Counted from the first letter of the stretch, positions 25,059 through 34,831 are shown. The stretch is DNA of 64,000 nt from Ruminococcus flavefaciens (GCA_902760805.1 CACWHY010000012.1:1-64000); one strand, 5' to 3'. The notes: generated by a model from the sequence alone, not told the origin. Numbers and translations: made by a program.

Positions 25059-26716
25059 ATCTGCGCCGCCTTTCTAAGCTCCTCAGCCGCAGTTTCCAGC
25101 ATGAGCTCACTGGGATCCTCGCCGCCCATTATTCGGGCGATCTCAGCAGTCCTGCCCTGGTCGTCCAGAACTGTGACATGAGTCTCAGTGCGCTCGCCCA
25201 CCACCTGCTTCTCGATCATCAGGTGGTGGTCAGCCATGACTGCGATCTGAGACAGGTGTGTTACGCACAGCACCTGCCGCACCTTGCCGATCTCACGGAG
25301 CTTGATGCCGATCTTTTGGGCAGCCTTTCCGCTGACGCCGGTGTCGATCTCGTCGAAGATCATGGTGGGGATACTGTCCTTGTCGGCAATGACGCTCTTC
25401 AGCGCAAGCATGATACGGGACAGCTCTCCTCCCGAGGCTATTCGGGAGATCGGCCGTGGCTCCTCGCCCTTGTTGGCGGAGATCAGGAACTCCACCGTGT
25501 CCATGCCGTTGACCGTTAGCTTGCCCTTTTCGTGGCGGACAGCTATGATAACTCCCGCCATATTGAGGAATTCCAGCTCATCGGTAACTCGCTTTGTGAA
25601 GCGCTCAGCCACCTGCTCACGGTAGTCGTAGAGCGCCTTGGCCTGCTCAGTGACCTTGTGGAGGAGCTCCTCACGCTGCTGGGTCAGCGCTGCGATCTCG
25701 TCACCGGAGCCCTCCAGCTGGCTCAGCTCCCGGCAGGCATCGTCGTAGAGCCTGATAAGTCCGTCACAGTCCTCTGCGTACTTGCGTTTCAGCCGATTTA
25801 CAGCGCTGAGCCGCTCACTGAGGAAGTCCAGCCTTGCGCCGTCCAGCTCGATCTTGTCTGCGGCTCGCTCCAGCTCTGCGGCAATGTCGGACAGCTCGAT
25901 CTCCGCAGCAGTTAGCCGCTCGTAAAGAGCCGAGAGCTCCTGTGAATCATCGGTGAACTGCGCTATCTCGGTCTCCGCTGAGACCAGCATATCTCCGGCA
26001 GCGTCCTCGCCGGAAAGAGCCTGAACTGCGTTTTTCAGTGCAATCACGGTCTTTTCGGAATTCTTCGCCAGGGAGAACTCCTTCTCAAGACGCTCATCCT
26101 CGCCCTCTGTCAGCTCCAGCTCGCCGATGTCGTCAACTATCTCGTTCAGCTGGCGGCTGCGCTCAACACGCTCCTTCTCCAGCTTTTTCAGCTCACCAAG
26201 ACGCCTTGCGGTCTTCTGGAGCTCCCGGAAGGACTCACGGTAGCTTTCAAGAAGGCTGTTGTCGCCGCCGAAATCGTCCAGGATCTGCAAATGGCGGTCA
26301 CTGTCCAGCAGGATCTGATTGTCGTGCTGGCCGTGGATATTGATGAGAAGGCTACCCACCTCACGAAGCATGGAGGCTGTAGCCGTCCTGCCGTTTATTC
26401 GGCCAACGCTTCCGCCGTCGGCGCTTATCTCACGGGTAATGGTCATCTCGCCGTTTTCGCAGGGAAGTCCCAGTTCCTCCAGCTTCTCTTCGGCAGCTCT
26501 TGGGATCTCGGTAAAAAGGGCAGTGATCACTGCCTTGTCGCAGCCGGTACGGACGATGTCCTTGCTGCTGCGCTGTCCGAGAACTGCGTTGATGCCGTTT
26601 ATAAGGATCGACTTTCCGGCACCGGTCTCTCCGGTGAAAACGTTGAGCCGGTCAGTCAGGGGGATCACAGCCTCCTTGATAACGGCAAGGTTCCTAATGT
26701 ATATCTCCTTTAGCAT
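25055..26716 (-). CDS. recN: DNA repair protein RecN
   Basis: A 553-residue SMC-like ATPase: Walker A TGETGAGKS (residues 29-37), two coiled-coil arms (about 160-230 and 290-370), the ABC signature with SGGELSRIMLALK, and Walker B MIFDEIDTG. It acts early at double-strand breaks. Its place after argR is the standard Firmicutes order. No LexA-like box was seen directly before it; it is deep in an operon. Confidence 0.96.
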   Translation of the reverse strand: MLKEIYIRNLAVIKEAVIPLTDRLNVFTGETGAGKSILINGINAVLGQRSSKDIVRTGCDKAVITALFTEIPRAAEEKLEELGLPCENGEMTITREISADGGSVGRINGRTATASMLREVGSLLINIHGQHDNQILLDSDRHLQILDDFGGDNSLLESYRESFRELQKTARRLGELKKLEKERVERSRQLNEIVDDIGELELTEGEDERLEKEFSLAKNSEKTVIALKNAVQALSGEDAAGDMLVSAETEIAQFTDDSQELSALYERLTAAEIELSDIAAELERAADKIELDGARLDFLSERLSAVNRLKRKYAEDCDGLIRLYDDACRELSQLEGSGDEIAALTQQREELLHKVTEQAKALYDYREQVAERFTKRVTDELEFLNMAGVIIAVRHEKGKLTVNGMDTVEFLISANKGEEPRPISRIASGGELSRIMLALKSVIADKDSIPTMIFDEIDTGVSGKAAQKIGIKLREIGKVRQVLCVTHLSQIAVMADHHLMIEKQVVGERTETHVTVLDDQGRTAEIARIMGGEDPSELMLETAAEELRKAAQI

Positions 26717-26727
26717 CTATCAGCTTC

Positions 26728-27171
26728 CTACCTTCCGCTCAGGAGCTCGTTCCTGAATTTTTTTGAGAGCTTCTTGGCGTCAGACTCGCTCCTGACCAGT
26801 ATGAAGATCGTATCATCGCCGGCGATAGTTCCCACAACGCCCTCATGCTGGACAGAGTCTATAGCTGCGCAGGTGCCCTGAGCCATGCCGGCTCTGCATT
26901 TGAGGACGATCGTGTTCATTGCGTAGTCCACCGAAACGACGGCCTCTGCAAAAAGGCTCTTCTCGGTAACTGCTGCCGCCGGCAGTGTATAGCGGTAAAC
27001 TCCCGCTGGATCACGCTGTTTCACTAGGGAGAGCTGCTGAATATCACGGGATAGAGTAGCCTGAGTGGTCTTGATGCCACGCTCTGCAAGGAGCTGGATC
27101 AGCAGCTCCTGGGTGGCCACCGGCCGCTTTGCGATTATATCAAGGATCTCTTCATGTCTTCGGTTTTTCAT
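26728..27171 (-). CDS. argR: Arginine repressor
   Basis: A 147-residue ArgR/AhrC with the N-terminal winged helix (RRHEEILDIIAKRPVATQELL..., TQATLSRDIQQLSL) and the C-terminal arginine-binding hexamerisation domain (GTIAGDDTIFILVR). The start is the ATG at 27171 behind GGAG; a TTG four codons earlier would overlap that ribosome site. It regulates arginine biosynthesis and catabolism. Confidence 0.94.
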   Translation of the reverse strand: MKNRRHEEILDIIAKRPVATQELLIQLLAERGIKTTQATLSRDIQQLSLVKQRDPAGVYRYTLPAAAVTEKSLFAEAVVSVDYAMNTIVLKCRAGMAQGTCAAIDSVQHEGVVGTIAGDDTIFILVRSESDAKKLSKKFRNELLSGR

Positions 27172-27186
27172 TTTCTGCTCCAATCG

Positions 27187-28041
27187 TTACTTGATCGGCC
27201 GGCACAGCTTCCGGCAAAGAGACTCGTGGAAGGAATTTCCGATGAGGTTGACGAATTTGATGTTGTGTCTTCCACGGTGCAGCTCAATGGATTCGTTCTC
27301 CTGGAGCCGCTTGCTGATCTCTCCGTCAACGCTGATGACCATGCTCTCGCCGCCGCTGGTGCGGTCGGTCAGGAGAAGTCTTCGTCCAGCGGAGAAAAGA
27401 GTTGCCCTTGAAAAAAGTGAGTGAGGGCAGATCAGAGTCATCTCGATGCACTCAAGATCTGGCTCGATAACAGGACCTCCGGCTGAAAGTGCGTAGGCTG
27501 TTGAGCCTGTGGGAGTGCTGAAAAGCACGCCGTCAGCCCGGTATTTTCCCACAAGATAGCCGTCTGAGCACACCTCAAAATCACAGATCCTGAAGCTGCC
27601 GGAGCGAGCCGCCACCTCATTGAGTGCGGTGAGCACCGTATCGCCGCTCTCGTTATGGATCACCACGTCGATGGTCATTCTCTCAGAGACCTCATACTCT
27701 CCTGTGGTGAGCAGTCTCAGTTTATCCAGCTGGTCAGCCTCCAGGCCTGCCATAAAGCCCAGTGTTCCTGTATTTATGCCCAGCAGCTTAGTGTCGGTGC
27801 CGATCAGCTTCTTAGCACAGCGCAGGATCGTTCCGTCGCCGCCGATGGCTATGACGAAATCGGCAGTTTTCGCCGACTGCTCGATACTCTCGAACTCCAC
27901 GAAAGACTTGTCGGCGAAGTCTCCGCAGAACTCCATGCTGACACTGACACCGATGCCTGCGTCGTTGAGCACATCGCAGGCTGCTCTAGCGCAGCTCAGT
28001 GCGTTTTTCTTCTGAAAATTCGGATAAAGTGCTGCTTTCAT
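27187..28041 (-). CDS. nadK: NAD kinase
   Basis: A 284-residue ATP-NAD kinase with GGDGT (residues 67-71) and the second conserved motif containing GSTAYALSAGGP. It makes NADP. It belongs to the tlyA-nadK-argR-recN cluster. Confidence 0.95.
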   Translation of the reverse strand: MKAALYPNFQKKNALSCARAACDVLNDAGIGVSVSMEFCGDFADKSFVEFESIEQSAKTADFVIAIGGDGTILRCAKKLIGTDTKLLGINTGTLGFMAGLEADQLDKLRLLTTGEYEVSERMTIDVVIHNESGDTVLTALNEVAARSGSFRICDFEVCSDGYLVGKYRADGVLFSTPTGSTAYALSAGGPVIEPDLECIEMTLICPHSLFSRATLFSAGRRLLLTDRTSGGESMVISVDGEISKRLQENESIELHRGRHNIKFVNLIGNSFHESLCRKLCRPIK

Positions 28042-28065
28042 AGATCCTCCGTTTGCTCATTTTTT

Positions 28066-28851
28066 TCATAAAGAGGCAAAAGCCTCCTCCACAAGCCGCT
28101 TCATATCGGCATTTGGCGCCTGAGCGCCGCCCTTTATCAGGTGGACCAGGTACTCGATGTTTCCGCTGCCGCCCTTCACCGGGGAGTAGGTATACTGCAC
28201 CGGCGATAGCCCGGCTGCCCGGAAGAAACCGTCCAGCTCCTCCAGCACACGGATATGAGCCTTTCTGTCCTTGACGATTCCGCCCTTGCCGATGTCACGC
28301 TTTCCGGCCTCAAATTGAGGCTTGATCAGCAGAGCCGCTGAACAGCCATCCTTCAAGAGCTCATTCAGCTTTGGCACGATCAGCGTCAGGGATATGAAGG
28401 ACACATCTCCGCAGGCGAAGTCAGCCTGGCCGCCAAGATCTTCCGCTGTAACGAGGCGAATGTCAGTTCCCTCCATGTTCACTACACGCTCATCCCTGCG
28501 AAGTGACTCAGCAAGCTGGCCGTGACCCACGTCCACCGCAAAGACCTTTGCCGCTCCGTGGATAAGGAGGTACTCGGTAAATCCCCCGGTGGAGGCTCCG
28601 ATGTCAAGACAGGTCATGCCCGTAAAGTCCAGACCGAAGGCCTTTGCAGCTCCTTCCAGCTTCAGGGCTCCCCTGCCGACGTAAAGCTCCTGCTCAGCGG
28701 AAAGGATCTGATCCTCGTCACTGACCTGAGCAGAAGCCTTCTTCACCGGCCTGCCGTTTACAGTAACGGCTCCGGCGGCTATCATTTCCTTGGCACGCTC
28801 TCGGCTGCGGGCAATACCTCTCGCCACCAGCTCAGCGTCAAGCCTTGCCAT
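28066..28851 (-). CDS. tlyA: TlyA family rRNA 2'-O-methyltransferase
   Basis: A 261-residue protein with an N-terminal S4 RNA-binding domain (RLDAELVARGIARSRERAK, residues 3-21) and an FtsJ-like Rossmann domain (LDIGASTGGFTEYL; GDVSFISL). TlyA methylates 16S/23S rRNA cytidines; older databases call it hemolysin. It overlaps the end of dxs by 14 bases. Confidence 0.93.
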   Translation of the reverse strand: MARLDAELVARGIARSRERAKEMIAAGAVTVNGRPVKKASAQVSDEDQILSAEQELYVGRGALKLEGAAKAFGLDFTGMTCLDIGASTGGFTEYLLIHGAAKVFAVDVGHGQLAESLRRDERVVNMEGTDIRLVTAEDLGGQADFACGDVSFISLTLIVPKLNELLKDGCSAALLIKPQFEAGKRDIGKGGIVKDRKAHIRVLEELDGFFRAAGLSPVQYTYSPVKGGSGNIEYLVHLIKGGAQAPNADMKRLVEEAFASL

Positions 28852-30724
28852 TTATCTTTTTGCGGATAAGCTCCGCCATTTTCTCGTCTGTAAGTCCCAG
28901 CTGCTCCAGAGCAGAGCGCACAGAGGCCTGCTTCACGAAGCAATTTGCCGTTACTCTAGTGTAGTCGCCCTTGTAAGCAGACTCAGCCAGCAGGTCGCCG
29001 ATCTTTTCGGAGATACTGCCCTCGCTCATGGACTCCTCGAAGAAGAATATCCTCTTGTAGCCTGAGATCTCGCTGATTATGTCACGGGCGATGGGGAAGA
29101 TCTTTGTCAGCTTCAGCAGGTCACAGGAAATGCCCTCTTCCCCAAGAGCTCTTGCAGCCTTGAAAGCCTCGTTGTACAGCCTTCCGTAAGTGATGATAAG
29201 GGTGTCGCTGTCACGGCGTGAGAAGATATAATCTGTACTCAGCAGCTCCCTGTGGAAGTCCACGGCCTCCACACCACGAGGATAGCGGATCGCTGTAAGG
29301 CCCTTGTTTGCGTAGACTGCCTTCTTCATGCACAGCTTCATCTCGTCATAGCAGGAGGGCGAATAGATCTCAGCCCCCGGGATAGAGGTCAGCATAGGCA
29401 CGTCCATAAGGCCCTGATGAGTCTCGCCGTCCTCGCCCACGATACCGGCTCTGTCGATACCCAGCACAACGTGGAGCTTGCCTATAGCAACATCATGGAT
29501 CAGCTGGTCATAGGCTCGCTGAAGGAAGGTAGAATAGACCGCAAACACCGGTATCATGCCCATTGCGGCAAGTCCAGATGCAAAGGTGACTGCGTGCTGC
29601 TCGGCGATACCCACGTCGAAAAATCGCTCCGGGAAGCGCTCGCCGAAGAATTGCAGTCCTGTGCCGTACTTCATAGCGGCTGTTATTGCACAGATACGGT
29701 CGTCCTGCTCCGCCATTTTCACCAACTCATGGCCGAATTCAGTTGAGTAGCACTCGTCTGCGGAGACCTCGGGATTTCCCGTTACTATGTCGAATTTTGA
29801 GATGCCGTGGTACTCGCCGGGGTTTTTCTCCGCCGGCAGATAGCCCTTGCCCTTAGTTGTCTTAACGTGTATAAAAACCGGCTTGTGGTAGGACTTGGCC
29901 ATGTGCATGACCTCCTCCAGCTCAGCCAGATTGTGACCGTTTACAGGTCCAAGGTAGATAAAGCCCATATCCTCGAACATCGTGTGGTCAAGAAGGGCAG
30001 ATTTCAGCGAATCCTTTGTGCGCTTGATGCCCTTTGCCATTTTAGTTCCCACCACGGGGATATTGGTGATGGTCTTTTCGACCCGCCTCTTGGTGTCAAG
30101 ATAGTTCGCAGAATTTCTCAGGTCAGTCAGGTATTTCTGCAAGGATCCCACGCTCTTGGAAATGGACATATTGTTATCGTTGAGGATCACTATGAGGTTG
30201 CTCCCCGGAGTTCGGGAAATGTTGTTCATAGCCTCATAAGCCAGTCCGCCAGTCATAGCGCCGTCGCCGATAACTGCCACTGCGTAATGGTCGCTGCCCT
30301 GGAGCTTCATAGCCTCGGCGATACCGCAGGCTACAGAGAGCGATGTGCTGCTGTGGCCTGAGATACAGACATCATGAACGCTCTCCTCAGGCTTGGGAAA
30401 GCCGGAAATACCGCCCTCCTGACGCAGCGAGGAAAAGCTGTCCCCACGTCCGGTGAGGATCTTGTGGACATAGGCCTGATGACCCACGTCCCAAACGATC
30501 TTGTCCTCGGGCGAATCGAAGCTGCGGTGGATAGCCATGGTCAGCTCCACCACGCCCAGATTGGAAGCAAGATGTCCTCCGGTCTTAGACACCGTTGACA
30601 CAAGGAGGCTGCGGATCTCGCTGCACAGATACCTGCACTGTCTCAGCGACAGCTTTTTCAGGTCCTCAGGCAGACTGAGCTCAGAAAGCAGCACCCTGCT
30701 CCCGTCATTGATAAATTCACTCAT
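28838..30724 (-). CDS. dxs: 1-deoxy-D-xylulose-5-phosphate synthase
   Basis: A full-length DXS (628 residues). The thiamine diphosphate motif GDGAMTGG...NDNN is near residues 150-185, and the pyrimidine domain has FDVGIAEQHAVTFASGLA and DRAGIVGEDGETHQG. It makes the first MEP-pathway intermediate for isoprenoids and feeds the adjacent prenyl transferase ispA. Confidence 0.96.
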   Translation of the reverse strand: MSEFINDGSRVLLSELSLPEDLKKLSLRQCRYLCSEIRSLLVSTVSKTGGHLASNLGVVELTMAIHRSFDSPEDKIVWDVGHQAYVHKILTGRGDSFSSLRQEGGISGFPKPEESVHDVCISGHSSTSLSVACGIAEAMKLQGSDHYAVAVIGDGAMTGGLAYEAMNNISRTPGSNLIVILNDNNMSISKSVGSLQKYLTDLRNSANYLDTKRRVEKTITNIPVVGTKMAKGIKRTKDSLKSALLDHTMFEDMGFIYLGPVNGHNLAELEEVMHMAKSYHKPVFIHVKTTKGKGYLPAEKNPGEYHGISKFDIVTGNPEVSADECYSTEFGHELVKMAEQDDRICAITAAMKYGTGLQFFGERFPERFFDVGIAEQHAVTFASGLAAMGMIPVFAVYSTFLQRAYDQLIHDVAIGKLHVVLGIDRAGIVGEDGETHQGLMDVPMLTSIPGAEIYSPSCYDEMKLCMKKAVYANKGLTAIRYPRGVEAVDFHRELLSTDYIFSRRDSDTLIITYGRLYNEAFKAARALGEEGISCDLLKLTKIFPIARDIISEISGYKRIFFFEESMSEGSISEKIGDLLAESAYKGDYTRVTANCFVKQASVRSALEQLGLTDEKMAELIRKKINGKA

Positions 30725-30756
30725 TGTATATCAAGCGGAATTTTCCGCACTCCTTG

Positions 30757-31650
30757 TTATTTTTTACGTCTGAGAAGAAGCTCAGTGAGCTCCTTGAGGA
30801 AGCCGGTGTTCTCGAAATCGCCCAGCCACTCAAGAGCCTCGTTGGTGATCTGATCGGCTATCTCCTGAGCCTTCTCGACTCCGTAGATAGTAACGAATGT
30901 GGTCTTCTCATCCTTCTCATCGCTGCCGGTGAGCTTGCCCATTTCAGCAGCTGTGCCGGTAACATCGAGGATGTCGTCGATTATCTGGAAGGCAAGTCCC
31001 AGACGGAAGCCGTACTCAGCAGCTGTTCTGAGCTTGTCACGGTCAGCGTCTGCACAGATCCCGCCCATTACGCAGGAAACTGCGATAAGCTGGCCGGTCT
31101 TGTTGCGGTACATAGCACGGAGCATCTCGTCGGTGATGTCTGTGCGCTTCTCATAAGCCATATCCATTACCTGACCGCCGATCATGCCGTCCTTGCCCAC
31201 TGCGTTTGCCAGCAGAGAAACGATGCTGATCTTCTGCTCAGGGGACAGATTTGCGTCGTCTGCGATCATCTCAAAGGGCAGCACTGACAGGGCATCGCCG
31301 GCCAGGATAGCCATAGCTTCGCCATAAGCCTTGTGGCATGAGGGCTTTCCTCTGCGGTAATCGTCATCGTCCATTGCCGGAAGGTCATCGTGGATCAGCG
31401 AGAATGTATGTATCATCTCGATAGCGCAGGCTGCTGTGACGGCGTCCTTGAAGTTTCCGCCAAGTGCATCACAGAAGGCATATACCAGCACAGGACGTAC
31501 TCTCTTTCCGCCTGCCTCAAGGGAGTATCTCATAGCCTCCACCAGCTTGCTCTGAGCCTCGCTCTCGCCCTCCTTGCTGAGGAACTCTTTAAGGCTCTTG
31601 TCGGTGAGTTCGATGTATCTATTCAGCTGTTCTTCATATATTTTGTTCAT
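30757..31650 (-). CDS. ispA: Polyprenyl synthetase (farnesyl/geranyl diphosphate synthase)
   Basis: A 297-residue all-alpha prenyltransferase with the first Asp-rich motif DDLPAMDDDDYRRG, the second FQIIDDILD, and GGKRVRPVL upstream. The length matches FPP synthase. It sits between dxs and xseB. Confidence 0.95.
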   Translation of the reverse strand: MNKIYEEQLNRYIELTDKSLKEFLSKEGESEAQSKLVEAMRYSLEAGGKRVRPVLVYAFCDALGGNFKDAVTAACAIEMIHTFSLIHDDLPAMDDDDYRRGKPSCHKAYGEAMAILAGDALSVLPFEMIADDANLSPEQKISIVSLLANAVGKDGMIGGQVMDMAYEKRTDITDEMLRAMYRNKTGQLIAVSCVMGGICADADRDKLRTAAEYGFRLGLAFQIIDDILDVTGTAAEMGKLTGSDEKDEKTTFVTIYGVEKAQEIADQITNEALEWLGDFENTGFLKELTELLLRRKK

Positions 31651-31653
31651 AAC

Positions 31654-31854
31654 TCAATCTAACGGCTTTGTGCCGTCATCCTCCGTAATTTTTAACTGAG
31701 CCTCGCTCAGCTGCTTTCTGCATTTTGCCGCAAGCTTCACTCCAAGTCCATAGAGCTCAACTGCGTTTTCCAATGGGATATCGCCTTTTTCCAGCTCGGC
31801 CACTATCCTGCCAAGCTCCTTCAGATCTTGCTCAAAGGTAGTTTTTTCTTCCAT
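31654..31854 (-). CDS. xseB: Exodeoxyribonuclease VII small subunit
   Basis: A 66-residue protein, typical XseB: FEQDLKELGRIVAELEKGDIPLENAVELYGLGVKL split across two helices. It partners XseA to degrade single-stranded DNA. Confidence 0.93.
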   Translation of the reverse strand: MEEKTTFEQDLKELGRIVAELEKGDIPLENAVELYGLGVKLAAKCRKQLSEAQLKITEDDGTKPLD

Positions 31855-31858
31855 TCTA

Positions 31859-33055
31859 TCACCACTTTTTCTTTATCTCGGCCTCAGCGCCGCCCTTGTC
31901 AAATCTAAGGGTAACGCACTGGCCTTCGTTCAAGGTCTCCGAGCTCCTGACCAGCTCGTCTCCGCTGTAGACCAGCGAATAACCTCGTGAAAGGACCTTC
32001 AGCGGACTGAGGCTGTCAAGCCTTCCGACAGCTCCGCTAAGGCGGTGGTCCAGCCTTTCAAGATAGCTTGCGACAGCCGTCCTGCTGCGCCGGCTGAGAG
32101 ACTCCACCTTCTCCCCCATCAGCTTCAATCTGTGCTCGGGAGACTGTAGAGCAAGCCTTGCATTCATAGCAGTAAAGCGGTCTGAGCAGCGGTCAAGAGC
32201 CCGAAGAGCTCCCTTTTCTGCTCGTTTTTCCAGGACCTCGATCCGGCCAAGAAGCTCGTCCACGGAAACAGCTGCACGCTCAGCCGCAACTGACGGAGTT
32301 GCAGCACGCAGGTCAGCGGCAAGATCAGCGATGGAAACGTCCTTTTCGTGTCCCACGGCTGAGATCACCGGGACCCGGCAGTTGTAAATGGCGTAAGCGA
32401 CCTTCTCGGAATTGAATGCGCTCAGGTCCTCGGCCGAGCCTCCGCCACGTCCCACGATCACAACGTCGCAGCCTGCGGCCTCGGCTCTTAAAATGCCACG
32501 GCAGATCGAATCCGGAGCGTCTTCGCCCTGGACAACAGCGTCCACGGCGTAGATCTCGCCCAAAGGATACCTTCTGCGCAGCACCTTCTTTATATCGTTG
32601 ATAGCCGCTCCCCTCAAAGAGGTGACAACGCCTATCCTACGAGGCATTTCGGGGATGGGTCTCTTGTGGGAGGCGGAAAATATCCCCTCCTTCTCAAGCC
32701 TTTCCTTCAGCTGCTCAAGAGCGGCGCTCTCGGAGCCTGCACCGGCCTGCACCATTTCAGTTACCCTGATCTGGTACACTCCCCTGGGCTTGTAGACAAC
32801 GATCGACCCCATTACGATGACGTTCATTCCGTCCTGAGGATAGAATTTGACCCTTCGGACGATCTGGTCGAACATCACTGCATTTATCAGGCTCTGGCTG
32901 TCCTTCAGAGAAAAGTACAGCGAAAGCCGTCCGTCACGCTGATACCGGGAAACTCCCGTGAGCTCCCCCTGTACCAGCACTGACTGGAATTGTCTGCTCC
33001 CCTCGAGCATCGTTGAGATCTCTTGGGTGAGCTGAGTTACTGTTTTAGCCGGCAT
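31859..33055 (-). CDS. xseA: Exodeoxyribonuclease VII large subunit
   Basis: A 398-residue XseA with an N-terminal OB fold (VLVQGELTGVSRYQRDGRLSLYFSLKD) and the catalytic domain (GVVTSLRGAAINDI, VIVGRGGGSAEDL, PVISAVGHEKD, DLAADLRAATPSVAAE), then a coiled-coil C-terminus. It is four bases from xseB. Confidence 0.96.
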   Translation of the reverse strand: MPAKTVTQLTQEISTMLEGSRQFQSVLVQGELTGVSRYQRDGRLSLYFSLKDSQSLINAVMFDQIVRRVKFYPQDGMNVIVMGSIVVYKPRGVYQIRVTEMVQAGAGSESAALEQLKERLEKEGIFSASHKRPIPEMPRRIGVVTSLRGAAINDIKKVLRRRYPLGEIYAVDAVVQGEDAPDSICRGILRAEAAGCDVVIVGRGGGSAEDLSAFNSEKVAYAIYNCRVPVISAVGHEKDVSIADLAADLRAATPSVAAERAAVSVDELLGRIEVLEKRAEKGALRALDRCSDRFTAMNARLALQSPEHRLKLMGEKVESLSRRSRTAVASYLERLDHRLSGAVGRLDSLSPLKVLSRGYSLVYSGDELVRSSETLNEGQCVTLRFDKGGAEAEIKKKW

Positions 33056-33056
33056 T

Positions 33057-34001
33057 TTATTCTCCTGACTGCTTTAGATAGCCAAAAATAGCTGTTCCCA
33101 CGGCGTTATCGCAGGAAAGCTCCGGGGCTGCGAACCCAGCCTCCGGGAAACGGGAAATGATCTTGCTGCGGATCAGCTGATCTGACATTACTCCTCCAGC
33201 GTAAATGAGGGGGAGATCTCCGCATTTTTCCAGAGCCCAGCCTGTCATCCCCAGGATAGTCTCCGTGATGAAGTCCAGGCAGTACGCAGCGATATTTTCC
33301 GGTTTTTCGCCGTTTTCCAGCATACTGCGGCACTTGTTCTCAACACCTGAAAGACAGCAGCTGCCCTCCTTTAGAACTGCCTTCACCTTGAAATGGCGGT
33401 CTGCTTTTTCTGCAAGGCGCTCCAGCTCCTTTCCGCAGGGGAATCGAAGGCCAAGCATGACTCCCACACGGTCAACAGCCTGTCCGGCCTTCAGGTCAAG
33501 GGAGCTTCCAAGCTCAGTGACCTTTATGAGCAGCTCAGGATCCGGCTCGCACAGGAGACAATCCGTAGTTCCGCCGCTGACGTGGAAGGCTATAGATCGC
33601 TGGTTTACCAGGTCAAGTCGCTGCGCAGAATACAGTGCCGCAAGGATATGCCCGATCTGGTGGGAGGTGGTATACACAGGCGCTCCGGTGAGAGCTCCAA
33701 AGCTCCGAGCGAAGCCCTCTCCGCACAAGAAGCAGGGCATATAGCTGCCCTCCATGTTTCTTGGCCGAGCCGAGGCTGTGACTGCTGCAAGGCTCTCCGG
33801 GCGGTACTGTCCGCAGACCTGCTCCACCATTTCCGGGAGCTGCCTTGTGTGGTGGAAAACTGCGTCGCTCTGCCTTAGGCCCAGCTCGCCCTCCTTTACG
33901 GGGAGGAGCTTCTTGGCCTGAACTATGGAGCAGTCCTCGCTGCGGAAGATCGCTGCGGAGGTGGTGTAATTACTGGTGTCTATGCCGAGGAAATAAGGCA
34001 T
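33057..34001 (-). CDS. Kae1/TsaD-like domain protein (second copy type)
   Basis: A 314-residue ASKHA-fold protein of the M22/TsaD family, starting MPYFLGIDTSNYTTSAA. HQIGH is the metal-site counterpart of TsaD's HxxGH, and the C-terminus has LIYAGGVMSDQLI. It is a shorter paralogue found in Clostridia next to nusB/xseA, distinct from genuine TsaD; its role in t6A synthesis is not established. The start at 34001, with AAGGAAG in front, lies inside the end of nusB, an overlap of 32 bases. Confidence 0.8.
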   Translation of the reverse strand: MPYFLGIDTSNYTTSAAIFRSEDCSIVQAKKLLPVKEGELGLRQSDAVFHHTRQLPEMVEQVCGQYRPESLAAVTASARPRNMEGSYMPCFLCGEGFARSFGALTGAPVYTTSHQIGHILAALYSAQRLDLVNQRSIAFHVSGGTTDCLLCEPDPELLIKVTELGSSLDLKAGQAVDRVGVMLGLRFPCGKELERLAEKADRHFKVKAVLKEGSCCLSGVENKCRSMLENGEKPENIAAYCLDFITETILGMTGWALEKCGDLPLIYAGGVMSDQLIRSKIISRFPEAGFAAPELSCDNAVGTAIFGYLKQSGE

Positions 34002-34410
34002 TTTCAGTCGCTTCCTTGGCTCTGTCACGAGAGAAGGCTCCCAGGACACCGTTTATGAAGGAGGTATCCTCCTGATATGTATAAGTTCCTGCCAGCTTAA
34101 TGGCTTCGCTGATAGCAGCGTTCATGGGGGTGTTCTCATCGTAGAGCGACTCGAACATAGCCAGTCTCAGGATAGCAAGATTGAGCTTTGAGATACGGCT
34201 TATGCTTCTGGACTTGCTATAGCCGGAAATGATCTGGTCCAGCTCTTCCTTATGGGCAAGAGTACCGTCCACCAGCTTTTTCACCTCGTCGTTCACGCAG
34301 ATCTCGTCGATCTCCTCAGCGATCTCATAGAGCTCCTGGATATCATCATCACGCAGAAGCTGCTCGAAAAGCAGCTTGAAAGCGCTGTCTCTTATTTCAC
34401 GTCTTGTCAT
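33970..34410 (-). CDS. nusB: Transcription antitermination factor NusB
   Basis: A 146-residue NusB with RREIRDSAFKLLFEQLL, RISKLNLAILRLAMFE and AISEAIKLAGTYTYQEDTSFINGVLGA, the conserved C-terminal core. It joins NusE in rRNA antitermination. The last ~20 residues extend past the usual end and overlap the next gene. Confidence 0.93.
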   Translation of the reverse strand: MTRREIRDSAFKLLFEQLLRDDDIQELYEIAEEIDEICVNDEVKKLVDGTLAHKEELDQIISGYSKSRSISRISKLNLAILRLAMFESLYDENTPMNAAISEAIKLAGTYTYQEDTSFINGVLGAFSRDRAKEATENALFPRHRHQ

Positions 34411-34422
34411 TTGATCTCTCCT

Positions 34423-34758
34423 TTATTCAAAAACTACTCCGTTTACCGTAACGTTCACTCTGGCAACGGTCACGCCGGTCATATTCTGAACATTCTCCTT
34501 AACGGCAGACTGCACCTCCTGGGCGACAATTGTAGCCTTTTCGCCGCCCTTGACCTTGATCCGCATCTCGATAGCGGCAACATCGCCGATCATGCTCGCT
34601 GAGATAGGTCCGTTCTTGCGGAGCTTGCTCATCTTTCCAACCTCGCCGTCAAGACCGGCAACGCCCTTGACATCAAGGGCTGCCAGCTTGGCTACGGTGA
34701 TGATAACGTCCTCTGATATTTTCAGCTTGCTTGCAGCAGGCTTTTTTACTTCGTCCAT
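34423..34758 (-). CDS. Asp23/Gls24 family envelope stress protein
   Basis: A 111-residue DUF322 protein (KISEDVIITVAKLAALDVKGVAGL, MRIKVKGG, VQSAVKENVQNMTGVTVARVNVTVNGV). These form membrane-associated or cytoplasmic assemblies linked to envelope homeostasis. The ATG at 34758 follows GGAGG. It is the first gene of the operon running to the class B PBP. Confidence 0.9.
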   Translation of the reverse strand: MDEVKKPAASKLKISEDVIITVAKLAALDVKGVAGLDGEVGKMSKLRKNGPISASMIGDVAAIEMRIKVKGGEKATIVAQEVQSAVKENVQNMTGVTVARVNVTVNGVVFE

Positions 34759-34786
34759 AATATACCTCCGGAAGTCCAAAGATTTA

Positions 34787-34820
34787 GGTGTATCTTTTAA
34801 TTATTAGCGAATATACACCC
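34787..34820 (-). promoter_or_regulatory. Leader hairpin before the Asp23 gene
   Basis: GGTGTAT (34787-34793 on plus) pairs with ATACACC (34814-34820) in the short 5' leader, about 30 bases before the start codon. It could stabilise the mRNA; no ligand-binding element is recognised. Confidence 0.4.
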
Positions 34821-34831
34821 CTACTCGTATA

